The notes below the pieces were generated by a model. That model saw only the letters and a program-made list of their open reading frames with translations, was not told the DNA's origin and ran no database searches. The translations under genes and the position numbers were made by a program. DNA of 64,000 nucleotides from Paenibacillus_E allorhizoplanae (GTDB lineage Bacteria; Bacillota; Bacilli; Paenibacillales; NBRC-103111), in NCBI RefSeq assembly GCF_927798215.1, contig NZ_CAKMMW010000003.1, positions 62,001 through 126,000 of the forward strand. Reading direction: 5' to 3'. This document shows, piece after piece, positions 26,481 to 35,336 of this stretch (positions within the stretch are counted from its first letter, which is position 1; each line of letters starts with the position of its first letter).

Positions 26481-27017
26481 TCATTCTTCCTTCAGAAGAC
26501 TCGCCATCTTCTTGTCGAGCTCCTTCGGTGAAAGCACATGGATGATTTCCCTAATGACACCATTTTTATCAATAAGAAAGCTTGTAGGAATAGCGATAAC
26601 GTTATAGGTATCGGCATTCACCCCTTGTTTATCAAGCAGAACAGGAAACGGGTACTGATAGGTGTCCACGAATTTTTTAATATTGTCCATTTTATCCCCG
26701 GGCGTCACATTCACCGCATAAAGATCGAATTTCCCCTCATATTTCTTATACAAATTCACAAGATCAGGCGCTTCTTCCTCACAAGGACCACACCAGGATG
26801 CCCAGAAGTTGACAAACATTGGCTTTTCACGAGGCCCGCCTACCGAATAGTCCTTCCCATCCAACCCTTGCAAGGTAAATGAAGGGGCTAAGAAATTCAC
26901 CTTTGCCGCTTGCTCACTTGGCATCAGGGTTTGTTTATCTTCATTGCGTACATTTTGATAAATCGCAAAGCCCGCCAATAGAACGACGAAAGCGATCACG
27001 ATGAGATTCTTCTTCAC
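26481..27017 (-). CDS. resA: ResA/TlpA-type membrane-anchored thiol-disulfide oxidoreductase
   Basis: A thioredoxin-fold reductant held outside the membrane by an N-terminal helix (LIVIAFVVLLAGFAIY). The redox motif is CGPC in FWASWCGPCEEEAPDL (about residues 73-76), with the Glu-rich segment after it and the cis-Pro loop AIPTSFLIDKNG. ResA reduces cytochrome c haem-binding cysteines in Bacillus. No resBC or cytochrome genes are nearby, so the symbol marks the family rather than a proven role. The start at 27017 is a GTG with GGAGG 8 bp upstream; the GTG at 27032 overlaps that site. It is 178 residues, close to ResA length. Confidence 0.8.
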   Translation of the reverse strand: MKKNLIVIAFVVLLAGFAIYQNVRNEDKQTLMPSEQAAKVNFLAPSFTLQGLDGKDYSVGGPREKPMFVNFWASWCGPCEEEAPDLVNLYKKYEGKFDLYAVNVTPGDKMDNIKKFVDTYQYPFPVLLDKQGVNADTYNVIAIPTSFLIDKNGVIREIIHVLSPKELDKKMASLLKEE

Positions 27018-27146
27018 AGCATCAACCTCCACTCCCTCTATATTATCTCCAAATTAGCGAAAATTCCAACATCACAATCCTGAAGTATGCTTTCACCCTA
27101 TTAGGGAAAAGTAAACCTACTCTTTGCGATGAAAGGAACCGGTGAA

Positions 27147-28457
27147 ATGAAACCAGCTGCCGTGAAAACAAGAGGTAAGAATCCGCTCAATAAAATGAGA
27201 ATTTACGAGCATGAAGAAGAAGGCGCATCCAATAATAAAAAAACGAACACAAACGAGAAAGGAAGCGTTTGGCAGTACCTCGCACTTGCCTCCATCCCTT
27301 TGGTGCTTGTCCTTGGCAATTCCATGCTTGTTCCGATTCTGCCAGATTTGCAAGAGAAAATGAACATCTCACGCTTCCAAAGTTCACTCATTATCACTTT
27401 ATTTTCACTGACAGCAGGACTTATCATTCCGATATCCGGTTATTTATCTGATCGCTTCACACGGAAGGCTGTTATCATTCCCTCGCTTATTGTGTACGGT
27501 GCTGCCGGGGTCCTAGCAGGGCTTGGCGCCGTCTGGAACTCTTATCCTATCCTTATAGCTTCCAGAACCATACAAGGCCTTGGAGCAGCGGGTACAGCCT
27601 CTATTGCCATGGCACTTGTTGCCGATATTTACAAGGGACCCAAGGCCAGCAAAGCCCTCGGACTCATCGAAGCTTCCAACGGAATCGGCAAAGTTGTGAG
27701 TCCTATTCTTGGTTCTCTTTTAGCGCTAATTATTTGGTTTGCACCTTTTTTTGCTTTTCCACTTTTTTGCTTACTCGCTCTGCTAGCTGTTATTTTCATG
27801 ATCAAAGAGCCCGCCAAAGAGAAAGAAGCTGAAACACTTAAGCTCTATTTGAAGCAAATCAGAACCATTCTAAGAAGTAAAGGTCATTGGCTAATTCCCG
27901 CCTTTATTGCTGGTTCGATAACCTTATTCATATTATTCGGCGTGCTGTTCTACCTCTCACAGATTTTGGAAGAAAAACCCTACAACATTGAAGGCGTACG
28001 CAAAGGTCTTATCCTTGCAATCCCATTACTCTGCCTCGTCATCACCTCTTATACGACAGGTGCAAAAATCAAACAAAATGGCAAGCTCATGCGCTGGCTC
28101 ATGAATATCGGACTTATAACCATGGTTGTATCCCTTGCCTTGGCTACATTCCTAAACGGAAACCTGTATGTCTTTATTAGCTTATTGTCGCTCAGCGGGA
28201 TAGGGACAGGACTCCTGCTCCCATGCCTAAACACACTCATTACCGGATCGGTAGAGCGTGAGCAACGTGGGATGATTACTTCCCTCTATAATAGCTTACG
28301 ATTTATTGGAGTCGCCTTCGGCCCTCCACTATTTGGTTGGCTCATGAGTATCTCTCATAAGACACTGTTTATCACAGTCGCCTCTTTATCACTTATTATG
28401 TTAGCTTTGGTGTTTTTCTTCATCAAGCCCAAAGCAGAATTACAGAAACAAACATGA
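27147..28457 (+). CDS. MFS drug-type efflux transporter
   Basis: The protein of about 436 residues has 12 membrane segments after a basic N-terminal tail of about 40 residues. The MFS signature GYLSDRFTRKAVIIPSL is in the loop between helices 2 and 3, and SRTIQGLGAAGTASIAMALVAD is in helix 4, with motif C-like SNGIGKVVSPILGS in helix 5. This pattern fits the DHA1 drug/proton antiporter group. The start at 27147 has AAAGGA 9 bp upstream; the ATG at 27129 has no ribosome site, so the N-terminus is uncertain by six residues. It ends 43 bp before the JAMM-protease gene. The substrate is unknown. Confidence 0.85.
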   Translation: MKPAAVKTRGKNPLNKMRIYEHEEEGASNNKKTNTNEKGSVWQYLALASIPLVLVLGNSMLVPILPDLQEKMNISRFQSSLIITLFSLTAGLIIPISGYLSDRFTRKAVIIPSLIVYGAAGVLAGLGAVWNSYPILIASRTIQGLGAAGTASIAMALVADIYKGPKASKALGLIEASNGIGKVVSPILGSLLALIIWFAPFFAFPLFCLLALLAVIFMIKEPAKEKEAETLKLYLKQIRTILRSKGHWLIPAFIAGSITLFILFGVLFYLSQILEEKPYNIEGVRKGLILAIPLLCLVITSYTTGAKIKQNGKLMRWLMNIGLITMVVSLALATFLNGNLYVFISLLSLSGIGTGLLLPCLNTLITGSVEREQRGMITSLYNSLRFIGVAFGPPLFGWLMSISHKTLFITVASLSLIMLALVFFFIKPKAELQKQT

Positions 28458-28500
28458 TATACTAACCTCATGTCCATGCCATGTGAGGGAGTGAACGCAA

Positions 28501-28929
28501 GTGAGCATACATTTATCTAAAAAAACATATGACGAAATGATCTCACACAGTATACGCTCGCTCCCCAACGAAGCATGTGGCATCCTTATACAGGAAGCTT
28601 CTTCCTCATCGACAGATGAGTTACATATCCACACATTTATCCCTCTTCCTAATCACGCGGCGCATCCAAAACAGCAATTCGTCATCCATCCCATCGACAT
28701 GATTCCCTACCTAACAGATCAATGTCGTACGATTGTCGGGATTTTTCATTCCCACCCCACAGCCTCATCAACCCCCTCTGCCGAGGACCTCTTAACGCTC
28801 TGGCACACCATTCCAACCTACTGGGTCCTTTCCCTGCAACACGAAGAGAAACCTGACCTCAAGGTCTATTCCCTAAAAAAAACCACCACTACCGCATATC
28901 ACAAACTTTCGTTTGTCATCGGTCAATGA
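28501..28929 (+). CDS. JAMM/MPN (Mov34) metalloprotease-like protein
   Basis: The 142-residue single-domain protein has all JAMM catalytic residues: Glu24 in NEACGIL, and His83, His85, Ser93 and Asp96 in HSHPTASSTPSAED, matching HxH-x7-SxxD. Bacterial stand-alone JAMM proteins cleave ubiquitin-like sulfur carriers from a C-terminal tag, as Mec does in Mycobacterium. No ThiS/MoaD-like or cysteine-synthase gene is adjacent, so the substrate is open. The start is a GTG with GAGGGAG upstream. The last 7 bases overlap the convergent exonuclease gene. Confidence 0.85.
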   Translation: MSIHLSKKTYDEMISHSIRSLPNEACGILIQEASSSSTDELHIHTFIPLPNHAAHPKQQFVIHPIDMIPYLTDQCRTIVGIFHSHPTASSTPSAEDLLTLWHTIPTYWVLSLQHEEKPDLKVYSLKKTTTTAYHKLSFVIGQ

Positions 28930-29666
28930 TGGCTTAACAAAGCATATAAATCACCTAATGTGTCTACATCTCTCGCTCTTATTTCTTCCATAAATCTGGA
29001 CCATAATTGCGCTGTCATAAGGGCATCTTCCAGAGCATGATGTCTTACGGTAACCGGGATGTCGTAAGCATGCAGTAGAGAATCTAAACCCAGATTTTTT
29101 CGTTTGGGCATGAGCCATTTTGCAATCATCATAATATCTAAAACCCGATGGGATAAGCTAACTTTCGAGGTACGCCACAAGGCCGAGTTCAAAAAACTTT
29201 TATCATGTCCAATGGCATGGGCCACTAAGATTTTCTGCTGAACAAATTCTAAAAAATCACTTAAAACGCCGATTAAATCAGGTGCATCTCCAGCCATTTC
29301 GTTCGTAATACCCGTTAACTTTATGATTTCATCTGGAATTTTACGTTTAGGATTCACCATTTTATAGAATGTATCTTGCGTCTGCACTTCACCACCAATA
29401 ACAGAGACAGCGCCGAACGAGATAATTTCGTCACCATTATATGGAGAGAAGCCTGTCGTTTCAAGATCAAACACCACGATCTCCATCGCGTGCAGAGGAA
29501 TTTCAAACAAAGAATCTTTTCGTTGCTCTTTCAGCATCGACCGAATAAAGGCCATTTGTTGCGCACTTTGCGCATCAAACATCGAGGTTAAAGCTGGCGT
29601 TAAACCACCCATCTTATATAAATGCCACATACGACCTGCCGGACGCATATCCTTCAAGCGAGTCAC
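28923..29666 (-). CDS. DnaQ-like 3'-5' exonuclease
   Basis: The protein of about 247 residues has an RNase-T/DnaQ exonuclease domain from about residue 65. Catalytic motifs are Exo I VFDLETTGFSP, Exo II AHAIGHDKSF and Exo III HHALEDALMTAQ with the final Asp, a DEDDh enzyme. The N-terminal 60 residues are outside the domain. It may act in proofreading or as an oligonucleotide exonuclease. It follows the DUF294 nucleotidyltransferase gene by about 40 bp. The same pairing occurs as a single protein or neighbouring genes elsewhere, suggesting a shared process. The start may be the GTG at 29666 or the TTG three codons later. Confidence 0.85.
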   Translation of the reverse strand: MTRLKDMRPAGRMWHLYKMGGLTPALTSMFDAQSAQQMAFIRSMLKEQRKDSLFEIPLHAMEIVVFDLETTGFSPYNGDEIISFGAVSVIGGEVQTQDTFYKMVNPKRKIPDEIIKLTGITNEMAGDAPDLIGVLSDFLEFVQQKILVAHAIGHDKSFLNSALWRTSKVSLSHRVLDIMMIAKWLMPKRKNLGLDSLLHAYDIPVTVRHHALEDALMTAQLWSRFMEEIRARDVDTLGDLYALLSHH

Positions 29667-29707
29667 CTCTCCCTGCCAATGAAACGTGATTTCCGATTCC
29701 GATAGTT

Positions 29708-30790
29708 CTAACCTTTTTCTCTCTCTATGTGTGATCCTATGGATTTACCGACATACTTCTGCAACTGTATTCCCGTTCGTAAACATTGCTTTAATTGCAT
29801 GCGAATCTCTTTGTTAAGTTGATCTGCCGTAAGTTTACCTCTTGTCGTATATTTCTCTTCATCTAATTGGAAAGGCGTGCTATCTCTTAACTTTAAAGCA
29901 ATAGAAAAAGCCATTTCCCATTCATTGGCTAGCTCTTCGGATACAATCCCCTTCACCTTTAACTGCCTAATTCGTTCAATCGTAGAAGTGGCCAAAATTC
30001 CTGCTTGAATAGCAAGCAGCCGAATCCCATTGACAATCGGAATATAAGCACCATATTTGATATCAAATCCGCCTGCATCTTCACCGTAACGTTCTGTAAT
30101 TAAATGACTGAATATACCCAACGAAATTTTGTGATGCAACGTGTTCGACAACAAATATTTCAAAAGTCCCGGATGTTCCTGAACATAATCAAGAAACGAT
30201 TGTTTCAACTTCATCACTAATAGCTCTGAACCATAGATACAACGCATATCCGCCAGAATGAGAAGATAGCGCACATTTTCCCAATCAGGTTCCTTAAACC
30301 AGCCGATCATCATATCCTTATATCCTTGCAGCGACTTACGCCATTGCGGATTACTGGATATGACATTCCCTTCACAAGGAGGATAACCCAAAACATCCAA
30401 ACCGCGAATGATATATGAGGCAAGCATATCGAAATAAAGATCTAATTCATCTTGCGTATGCGTTTCACTCTCACCATAAATGAGTCCGTTGTCCTGATCA
30501 CTCCACAGCGTCTGTTCTCTCCTGCCACCACTGCCTAATAAGATAAAAGCATACGCAACAGGCGGCTTACCGAATCCTTCATCCTCAAGCAAATGTTCGG
30601 CAATCTGAGTCGTTCTTTGAATCAACGCGTCATGCACTTGATTGATTTGCTGCCCCAATTCAGATGTATAGGGAAAAAGGAGATGCTCCCGAAACATCTC
30701 ATGCACCTGATCTCTGGTTATTCGCATCTCTTCGAATTGCTCCGACTGATAAATGCGTTCCAGGATCCGTTCCATTGAGAGATGATTCAT
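29708..30790 (-). CDS. DUF294 GlnD-like nucleotidyltransferase protein
   Basis: The 360-residue protein has a nucleotidyltransferase motif GSGGRREQTLWSDQDNGLIY (about residues 106-125), giving the GS-x10-DxD arrangement of GlnD-type enzymes. The C-terminal DUF294_C domain follows (about 210-350). There is no HD or ACT domain as in full-length GlnD. It starts 40 bp after the amt stop on the same strand and precedes a DnaQ-like exonuclease. In other bacteria the gene after amt usually encodes the PII protein that GlnD modifies. This position makes a nucleotidyl transfer or nitrogen-sensing role attractive but unproven. A good ribosome site AAAGGGG precedes the ATG. Confidence 0.85.
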   Translation of the reverse strand: MNHLSMERILERIYQSEQFEEMRITRDQVHEMFREHLLFPYTSELGQQINQVHDALIQRTTQIAEHLLEDEGFGKPPVAYAFILLGSGGRREQTLWSDQDNGLIYGESETHTQDELDLYFDMLASYIIRGLDVLGYPPCEGNVISSNPQWRKSLQGYKDMMIGWFKEPDWENVRYLLILADMRCIYGSELLVMKLKQSFLDYVQEHPGLLKYLLSNTLHHKISLGIFSHLITERYGEDAGGFDIKYGAYIPIVNGIRLLAIQAGILATSTIERIRQLKVKGIVSEELANEWEMAFSIALKLRDSTPFQLDEEKYTTRGKLTADQLNKEIRMQLKQCLRTGIQLQKYVGKSIGSHIEREKG

Positions 30791-30829
30791 GTTGCATCCC
30801 CTTTGCTCTAGTAGAAAGTATATGTGTTG

Positions 30830-32215
30830 TTAAACGGACACGCCGTTTTGAGCTGCTTTTTTCATTTGTTCAGGATATCCGTATGAACCATGCTCGGAAA
30901 GATCCAGACCAATGATTTCTTCTTCTTCAGTAACACGAAGGCCAATTGTAGCTTTAAGAATACCAAGAATAATGAAGGAAAGAACAAGTACGAATGCCAA
31001 AGCTCCAGCAAGACCTAGTGCTTGAATTCCTAATTGGTGGAAACCACCGCCGTAGAATAAACCTGCACCACCGATACCAACTTTTGCAGAAAGCTCAGGC
31101 GTTGCGAACAAACCAGTGGAAAGTGTACCCCAGATACCAGCGATACCGTGCACAGAGAACGCATAGATCGGATCATCGATTCCAGCTCTTTCGAACCATT
31201 GTGCCGTGAAGAATGTTACGATACCCGCAACTGCACCAATTACGATTGCTGCCCAAGCGTCTACGAACGCACATGCTGCAGTGATGGCAACAAGCGCAGC
31301 CAGAACACCATTCAACATGCTAGGAATATCCGCTTTACCGAAGTACATCCAAGAGATAATCAATGCAGCTACAGCACCTGCCGCAGCAGCCATATTCGTT
31401 GTCAATGCGATATAACCGAAGAATCCGTCACCCATAGCACTTAGCGTACTACCTGGGTTGAAACCGAACCAACCGATCCATAGGATGATTACACCAAGAA
31501 CAGACAATACTTGGTTATGACCTGGAATCAAATTAGGTGTTTTATCTTTATTATATTTGCCAATACGCGGTTTAAGCAAGATAGTTGCTACTAACGCTGC
31601 TGTTGCACCTTGTAAGTGAACGACCGTTGAACCCGCGAAATCTTGCATACCCAATTTGCTCAACCAGCCGCCGCCCCATACCCAGTGCGCTACGATTGGA
31701 TAGATAATGACTGTGTAAAGAATTCCGAAAATAAAGTAAACCGGAAGTTTCGCTCTTTCCGCAAAACCGCCCCATGCGATAGCAAGGGATACACCAGCGA
31801 ATGCTAGTTGGAACAAGAATTTGATACCGATTGGCACATCAGAGAAGGAAAGAGATCCGAATGCTGCTGCAGCTTGATCTTCTAAACCTGTTACGAAGAA
31901 GCCCGTTTCTCCGAAGAATGCATTTCCATCACCGAAGGCGAAACCAAATCCTACAGCCCAGAATGCAATGGCACATAATCCGAAAGTTAAAATCGTTTTA
32001 CCGGCTACGTGACCGGCATTTTTCATTCTAGTTGACCCCGCTTCTAAAAGTGCAAAACCAGCTTGCATGAAGATGACTAAGATTGCTGCCAACATTACCC
32101 ATACTGCATCAATTGCACTCTGTAGTTGTGGTGCTGTCGCCTCATCCGCTGCAAATGCGAGTGTAGGGAACAGTAATGACATAACGCCGAAAGCTAACAA
32201 CAATTTCTTAACCAT
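30830..32215 (-). CDS. amt: Ammonium transporter
   Basis: The 461-residue Amt/MEP/Rh channel conducts ammonium or ammonia inward. A signal-peptide-like first segment (LLLAFGVMSLLFPTLAFA) is followed by 11 membrane helices. Signatures include VMLAAILVIFMQAGFALLEAG, VVHLQGATAALVATILLKPRIGKY with the first pore His, and AFSVHGIAGIWGTLSTGLFA with the second. The cytoplasmic tail ends near GLDLSEHGSYGYPEQMKKAA. A sigma-A promoter and a GlnR/TnrA-type operator precede it. No glnK/PII gene follows; a GlnD-like DUF294 gene does. Confidence 0.95.
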   Translation of the reverse strand: MVKKLLLAFGVMSLLFPTLAFAADEATAPQLQSAIDAVWVMLAAILVIFMQAGFALLEAGSTRMKNAGHVAGKTILTFGLCAIAFWAVGFGFAFGDGNAFFGETGFFVTGLEDQAAAAFGSLSFSDVPIGIKFLFQLAFAGVSLAIAWGGFAERAKLPVYFIFGILYTVIIYPIVAHWVWGGGWLSKLGMQDFAGSTVVHLQGATAALVATILLKPRIGKYNKDKTPNLIPGHNQVLSVLGVIILWIGWFGFNPGSTLSAMGDGFFGYIALTTNMAAAAGAVAALIISWMYFGKADIPSMLNGVLAALVAITAACAFVDAWAAIVIGAVAGIVTFFTAQWFERAGIDDPIYAFSVHGIAGIWGTLSTGLFATPELSAKVGIGGAGLFYGGGFHQLGIQALGLAGALAFVLVLSFIILGILKATIGLRVTEEEEIIGLDLSEHGSYGYPEQMKKAAQNGVSV

Positions 32216-32232
32216 ACGACCACTTCCTTTAA

Positions 32233-32249
32233 TGTTAGATTAAGTAACA
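32233..32249 (-). promoter_or_regulatory. GlnR/TnrA-type operator upstream of amt
   Basis: TGTTAGATTAAGTAACA matches the nitrogen-regulator consensus TGTNA-N7-TNACA exactly. It lies 15-31 bases downstream of the predicted transcription start and next to the ribosome site, a position that fits repression by GlnR better than activation by TnrA. Confidence 0.75.
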
Positions 32250-32270
32250 TGTAATGAAACTCTTAATGTC

Positions 32271-32299
32271 ATTATATACAGGATATTTGGGTTTGACAA
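32271..32299 (-). promoter_or_regulatory. Promoter of amt
   Basis: Minus-strand -35 TTGTCA (32294-32299), 17-bp spacer, -10 TATAAT (32271-32276), predicting a start near 32264. Confidence 0.75.
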
Positions 32300-32438
32300 T
32301 AGGATTTTCGTTAAAATATTGAAAAAAGCGAAAAATAACCTGACATGAAACAGGCATAATTCGTGTTTCGGCTCATACGTGTTCACAAAATGCCTTATTT
32401 ACACCAATATCCAATGTCAGCTTTCCGAAGCATCACGT

Positions 32439-32468
32439 TTGACTGTACGGTTTAACATCAGGTATCAT
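32439..32468 (+). promoter_or_regulatory. Probable promoter of the merR-yugP pair
   Basis: -35 TTGACT (32439-32444), 18-bp spacer, -10 TATCAT (32463-32468). The slightly long spacer is in keeping with MerR-type control by DNA twisting, but the regulator's own site is not identified. Confidence 0.55.
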
Positions 32469-32519
32469 GTTTATATAGAAGAAAGAAATTCAAACCATTG
32501 GAGTAGAGGTGAATTTAAC

Positions 32520-32960
32520 ATGGGGAATGAGAAGCTTTATAAAATCGGAGAGCTCGCCAAGCTTGCTGATGTCAGCCCTCGAACCATCGATTACTACACC
32601 AAGCTGAGCTTAATCGAACCTGAAAGAAGATCCGATACGAACTATCGTCTGTACAGTGATGAAACTTTGCACCGACTAAGGCGTATTGAAACAATGAAGA
32701 ACGAGAAATATACCTTAGAGGAAATCAAAGTCAACTTACAGCAATGGAGTAAAGTGACCTCCGATGATACTGTGACAGATAAGCTTACATCCCTTCAGTT
32801 GCATCTCGAACAATTAATGAAGGAAGCCAAAGAACTCAGCCCACTTGTTCAGCAATTGAAGCCTAAGCAGTTGAAAAAGCTGTATCATATTCTGACACAA
32901 CCGACCGCAGCCTGCATCGAAGCACTTATTGTCCTTTTAGGTAAAAATCCGTTCTCATAA
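32520..32960 (+). CDS. MerR-family transcriptional regulator
   Basis: The 146-residue regulator has an N-terminal winged helix (YKIGELAKLADVSPRTIDYYTKLSLI, residues 6-31, then RRSDTNYRLYSDETLHRL). A helical effector/dimerisation region follows (EEIKVNLQQW...). It lacks the C-terminal Cys metal-binding loop of MerR/CueR and is not GlnR or TnrA, whose N-termini differ. The ATG at 32520 has GAGGTGAATTTAAC upstream; the longer frame from 32379 overlaps the promoter and is not supported. It is divergent from amt and 22 bp upstream of the YugP-type protease, so it may control that protease. Confidence 0.85.
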   Translation: MGNEKLYKIGELAKLADVSPRTIDYYTKLSLIEPERRSDTNYRLYSDETLHRLRRIETMKNEKYTLEEIKVNLQQWSKVTSDDTVTDKLTSLQLHLEQLMKEAKELSPLVQQLKPKQLKKLYHILTQPTAACIEALIVLLGKNPFS

Positions 32961-32982
32961 TTGAAATACGGAGGAATGCCCT

Positions 32983-33672
32983 ATGTTTTTTCACCCTATG
33001 GATTTTCTAATTATTATTGCATTCGGCCTTTCTATGTGGGCTTCATTCCGAGTGCGAGGAACTTTTAACAAATGGTCGGGCGTACCTGTCTACTCACGCA
33101 TGACTGGCGCCGAAGCCGCAAGAAGAATGTTAGATGCTAATGGCCTTTACGATGTACCCGTCGAAGCTGTACCTGGGACATTAACAGACCACTACGATCC
33201 AATGGCTCGAACTGTACGTCTGTCGGAGCCTGTTTACTTTCAGAGCTCAATCTCAGCTGTATCAGTCGCCTGTCACGAAGTAGGTCACGCTATTCAGCAT
33301 CAAGTCCATTACCCTATGCTCGTCGCAAGACACAAGATGTTCCCAGTCGTTAATTTCGCCTCTGGCGTCGCTCCCATCCTGATCCTAGCGGGTTTCTTCT
33401 TTCAAAGTATCCCTTGGTTATTGGAAATCGGCATTATCTTCTTCGCGGTAGCCGTTGCTTTTCAATTAGTTACGTTACCTGTTGAATTTAACGCCAGTAA
33501 CCGAGCACGTAATGAAATGGTGGCACAAGGCTTCATCTCTAATGAAGAAGAACGTGGCGTGGCTAAGGTTTTGAACGCTGCCGCACTTACTTATGTAGCC
33601 GCTGCATTGATCTCTGTACTCGAGCTTCTAAAGTACATTATGATTTTCAATGGTCGCAATAACGATGATTAA
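32983..33672 (+). CDS. yugP: YugP-type membrane zinc metallopeptidase
   Basis: The 229-residue protein has the zinc motif HEVGHAIQH (HExxH variant, about residues 97-105) after the first membrane segment. It has four hydrophobic helices in total (about 5-22, 125-145, 148-170 and 200-220). The conserved downstream EFNASNRA segment holds a probable third ligand and substrate-site residues. The family (Zn_peptidase_2) is widespread in Firmicutes with poorly known substrates. A GGAGG site lies 8 bp before the ATG. It is probably co-transcribed with the MerR regulator. Confidence 0.88.
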   Translation: MFFHPMDFLIIIAFGLSMWASFRVRGTFNKWSGVPVYSRMTGAEAARRMLDANGLYDVPVEAVPGTLTDHYDPMARTVRLSEPVYFQSSISAVSVACHEVGHAIQHQVHYPMLVARHKMFPVVNFASGVAPILILAGFFFQSIPWLLEIGIIFFAVAVAFQLVTLPVEFNASNRARNEMVAQGFISNEEERGVAKVLNAAALTYVAAALISVLELLKYIMIFNGRNNDD

Positions 33673-33675
33673 TAA

Positions 33676-33724
33676 AAGAAAGCTCTCCCTTCAGGTTCTT
33701 CACGACCTGTTGGGAGAGCTTTTC
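33676..33724. terminator. Bidirectional terminator between yugP and the LysR gene
   Basis: AAAGCTCTCCC (33679-33689) pairs with GGGAGAGCTTT (33712-33722), with an inner CAGGT/ACCTG pair and T- and A-rich flanks. Confidence 0.8.
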
Positions 33725-34609
33725 TCATTTAAAATACTCATATAAGAAACGCCGAAACACTTCAGCCACCAGAGGCAGCTTCACATCCTTGCGACAAATC
33801 AAACCAACTGTCCTAGTAACTTGAGGATCTGTTACTCGTATTTTGACAGGCTGTGTTTGCCCACTTTCCAATAAGGCCATCGCCGGAAGTAAGCTTACCC
33901 CCATACCCGCGGCAACAAGCCCGCGAATCGTATCCGTCTCCTCACCTTCAAACTCAATCTTAGGCACAAAGCCTGCCTTCTGGCACGCATCCATCACGAT
34001 CGTTCGAAGCGTATATTCTTCACTAAACATTACGAACGGTTCATTCTTCAACTGCTCAAGGCGAATTGACGTATAGTCTGCCAGAATATGATTAGAAGGA
34101 ATGATAGCATACAACTCTTCTGTCAATAAAATTTCACCTGTCACGTGTTCGTGGGATTCCGGAAAGGGTGATATAAAAGCGAGATCAATCTCCCCTCTCG
34201 AAACATCACGAATTAATGATGTGTATGTACCTTGACGCAGTCTAAACTTCACATTCGGATGATTTTTTTTAAATGCCGCTACAACAGCAGGTAGTAAATT
34301 GATAACCAGACTATGTGGAAATCCAATACGAATCTCGCCAGCCTCTGGATCAAGAAACTCATGTATTTCTCCCACCGCACGTTCTAGATCCGTAAGAATA
34401 CCTTCTACTCGACTTAAAAATAAATGCCCCACAGAGGTCAAATGTAAATTGCGCCCCTTTTGAACAAATAAATCAACGCCGAGTTCCTCTTCCAGCAAAT
34501 GAATTTGCCGACTAACCGCAGACTGCGCTACATGCAGCTCTTCCGCCGCCTGTGTCACATGCTGCTTCCTAGCAACCTTAACAAAATATTGCAATTGTCT
34601 TAATTCCAC
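33725..34609 (-). CDS. LysR-family regulator, GltC-like
   Basis: The 294-residue regulator has an N-terminal winged helix (MELRQLQYFVKVARKQHVTQAAEELHVAQSAVSRQ, residues 1-35) and a periplasmic-binding-like effector domain from about 90. The segments IRIGFPHSLVINLLPAVV, RLRQGTYTSLIRDV and AGMGVSLLPAM closely resemble Bacillus GltC, the glutamate synthase activator. No gltAB is nearby; it is transcribed away from the thiol peroxidase gene, so regulation of tpx or its own gene is the positional guess. The start is a GTG. Confidence 0.88.
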   Translation of the reverse strand: MELRQLQYFVKVARKQHVTQAAEELHVAQSAVSRQIHLLEEELGVDLFVQKGRNLHLTSVGHLFLSRVEGILTDLERAVGEIHEFLDPEAGEIRIGFPHSLVINLLPAVVAAFKKNHPNVKFRLRQGTYTSLIRDVSRGEIDLAFISPFPESHEHVTGEILLTEELYAIIPSNHILADYTSIRLEQLKNEPFVMFSEEYTLRTIVMDACQKAGFVPKIEFEGEETDTIRGLVAAGMGVSLLPAMALLESGQTQPVKIRVTDPQVTRTVGLICRKDVKLPLVAEVFRRFLYEYFK

Positions 34610-34767
34610 GTGAGTAAATCCCCCGACTTAACTTCATGATGAAGAAACGAATCTCGTTCTTTGACTCCGATTATAGCTCGATAGTAACGATTGGACAACT
34701 TATCTGCAAAAAGCTTATAATAAATGAGTTGTTATTTAGCATGGATAATAAAGGAGGAAATCATTCA

Positions 34768-35286
34768 ATGGCACAAGAACGTACTGGTGTAGCTACCCTG
34801 AAAAGCAATCCTATCACTTTGGTAGGACCCGAAATTAAAGTAGGTGACAAAGCACCTGATTTCAAAGTTAACAAAGATTTGATGACGCAAGTATCACTTG
34901 CCGATTACGCAGGTAAAGTGAAATTGATCTCCGTTGTTCCTTCCTTAGATACAGGCGTTTGTGATGCACAAACACGTCGTTTCAATGAAGAAGCAGCTGG
35001 CCTAGGCGACAATGTTGCTGTACTTACAATCAGCGTTGATCTTCCTTTCGCACAAGCTCGCTGGTGTGGCGCTGCAGGTATCGACAAAGTAATCACATTA
35101 TCCGATTACAAAACAAAATCCTTTGGTGAAGCTTACGGCGTATTGATCAAAGAAATTCAATTGGATATGCGCGCTATTTTCGTAATCGACGCTAATGACA
35201 CTGTTCAATACGTTGAGTACCTTGGCGAAATGACAGCTCACCCTAACTATGAAGCAGCTGTAGAAGCTGTTAAAAAATTAGTTTAA
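34768..35286 (+). CDS. tpx: Thiol peroxidase (Tpx, atypical 2-Cys peroxiredoxin)
   Basis: The 172-residue cytoplasmic enzyme reduces hydroperoxides using thioredoxin. The peroxidatic Cys65 is in SLDTGVCDAQTRRF and the resolving Cys100 in ARWCGAAGI, 35 residues apart as in the Tpx group. The ATG at 34768 follows AAGGAGG; the frame extends upstream to 34636 but that part covers a -10 element (TATAAT, 34716-34721) and should not be translated. It is divergent from a LysR gene and ends at a strong terminator. Confidence 0.95.
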   Translation: MAQERTGVATLKSNPITLVGPEIKVGDKAPDFKVNKDLMTQVSLADYAGKVKLISVVPSLDTGVCDAQTRRFNEEAAGLGDNVAVLTISVDLPFAQARWCGAAGIDKVITLSDYKTKSFGEAYGVLIKEIQLDMRAIFVIDANDTVQYVEYLGEMTAHPNYEAAVEAVKKLV

Positions 35287-35296
35287 TCCACACAAA

Positions 35297-35336
35297 TAAA
35301 ACAGCAAGGAGGCCAAGCTTCCCTGCTGTTTTTATT
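35297..35336. terminator. Bidirectional terminator after tpx
   Basis: AAACAGCAAGG and CCCTGCTGTTT form a stem (35299-35331) followed by TTTATTATCC. The convergent DUF1499 gene ends within it. Confidence 0.8.

Noticed and set aside
34636..34767. N-terminal extension of Tpx
   Set aside because: The extension covers the promoter -10 and the ribosome site; family length begins at 34768.
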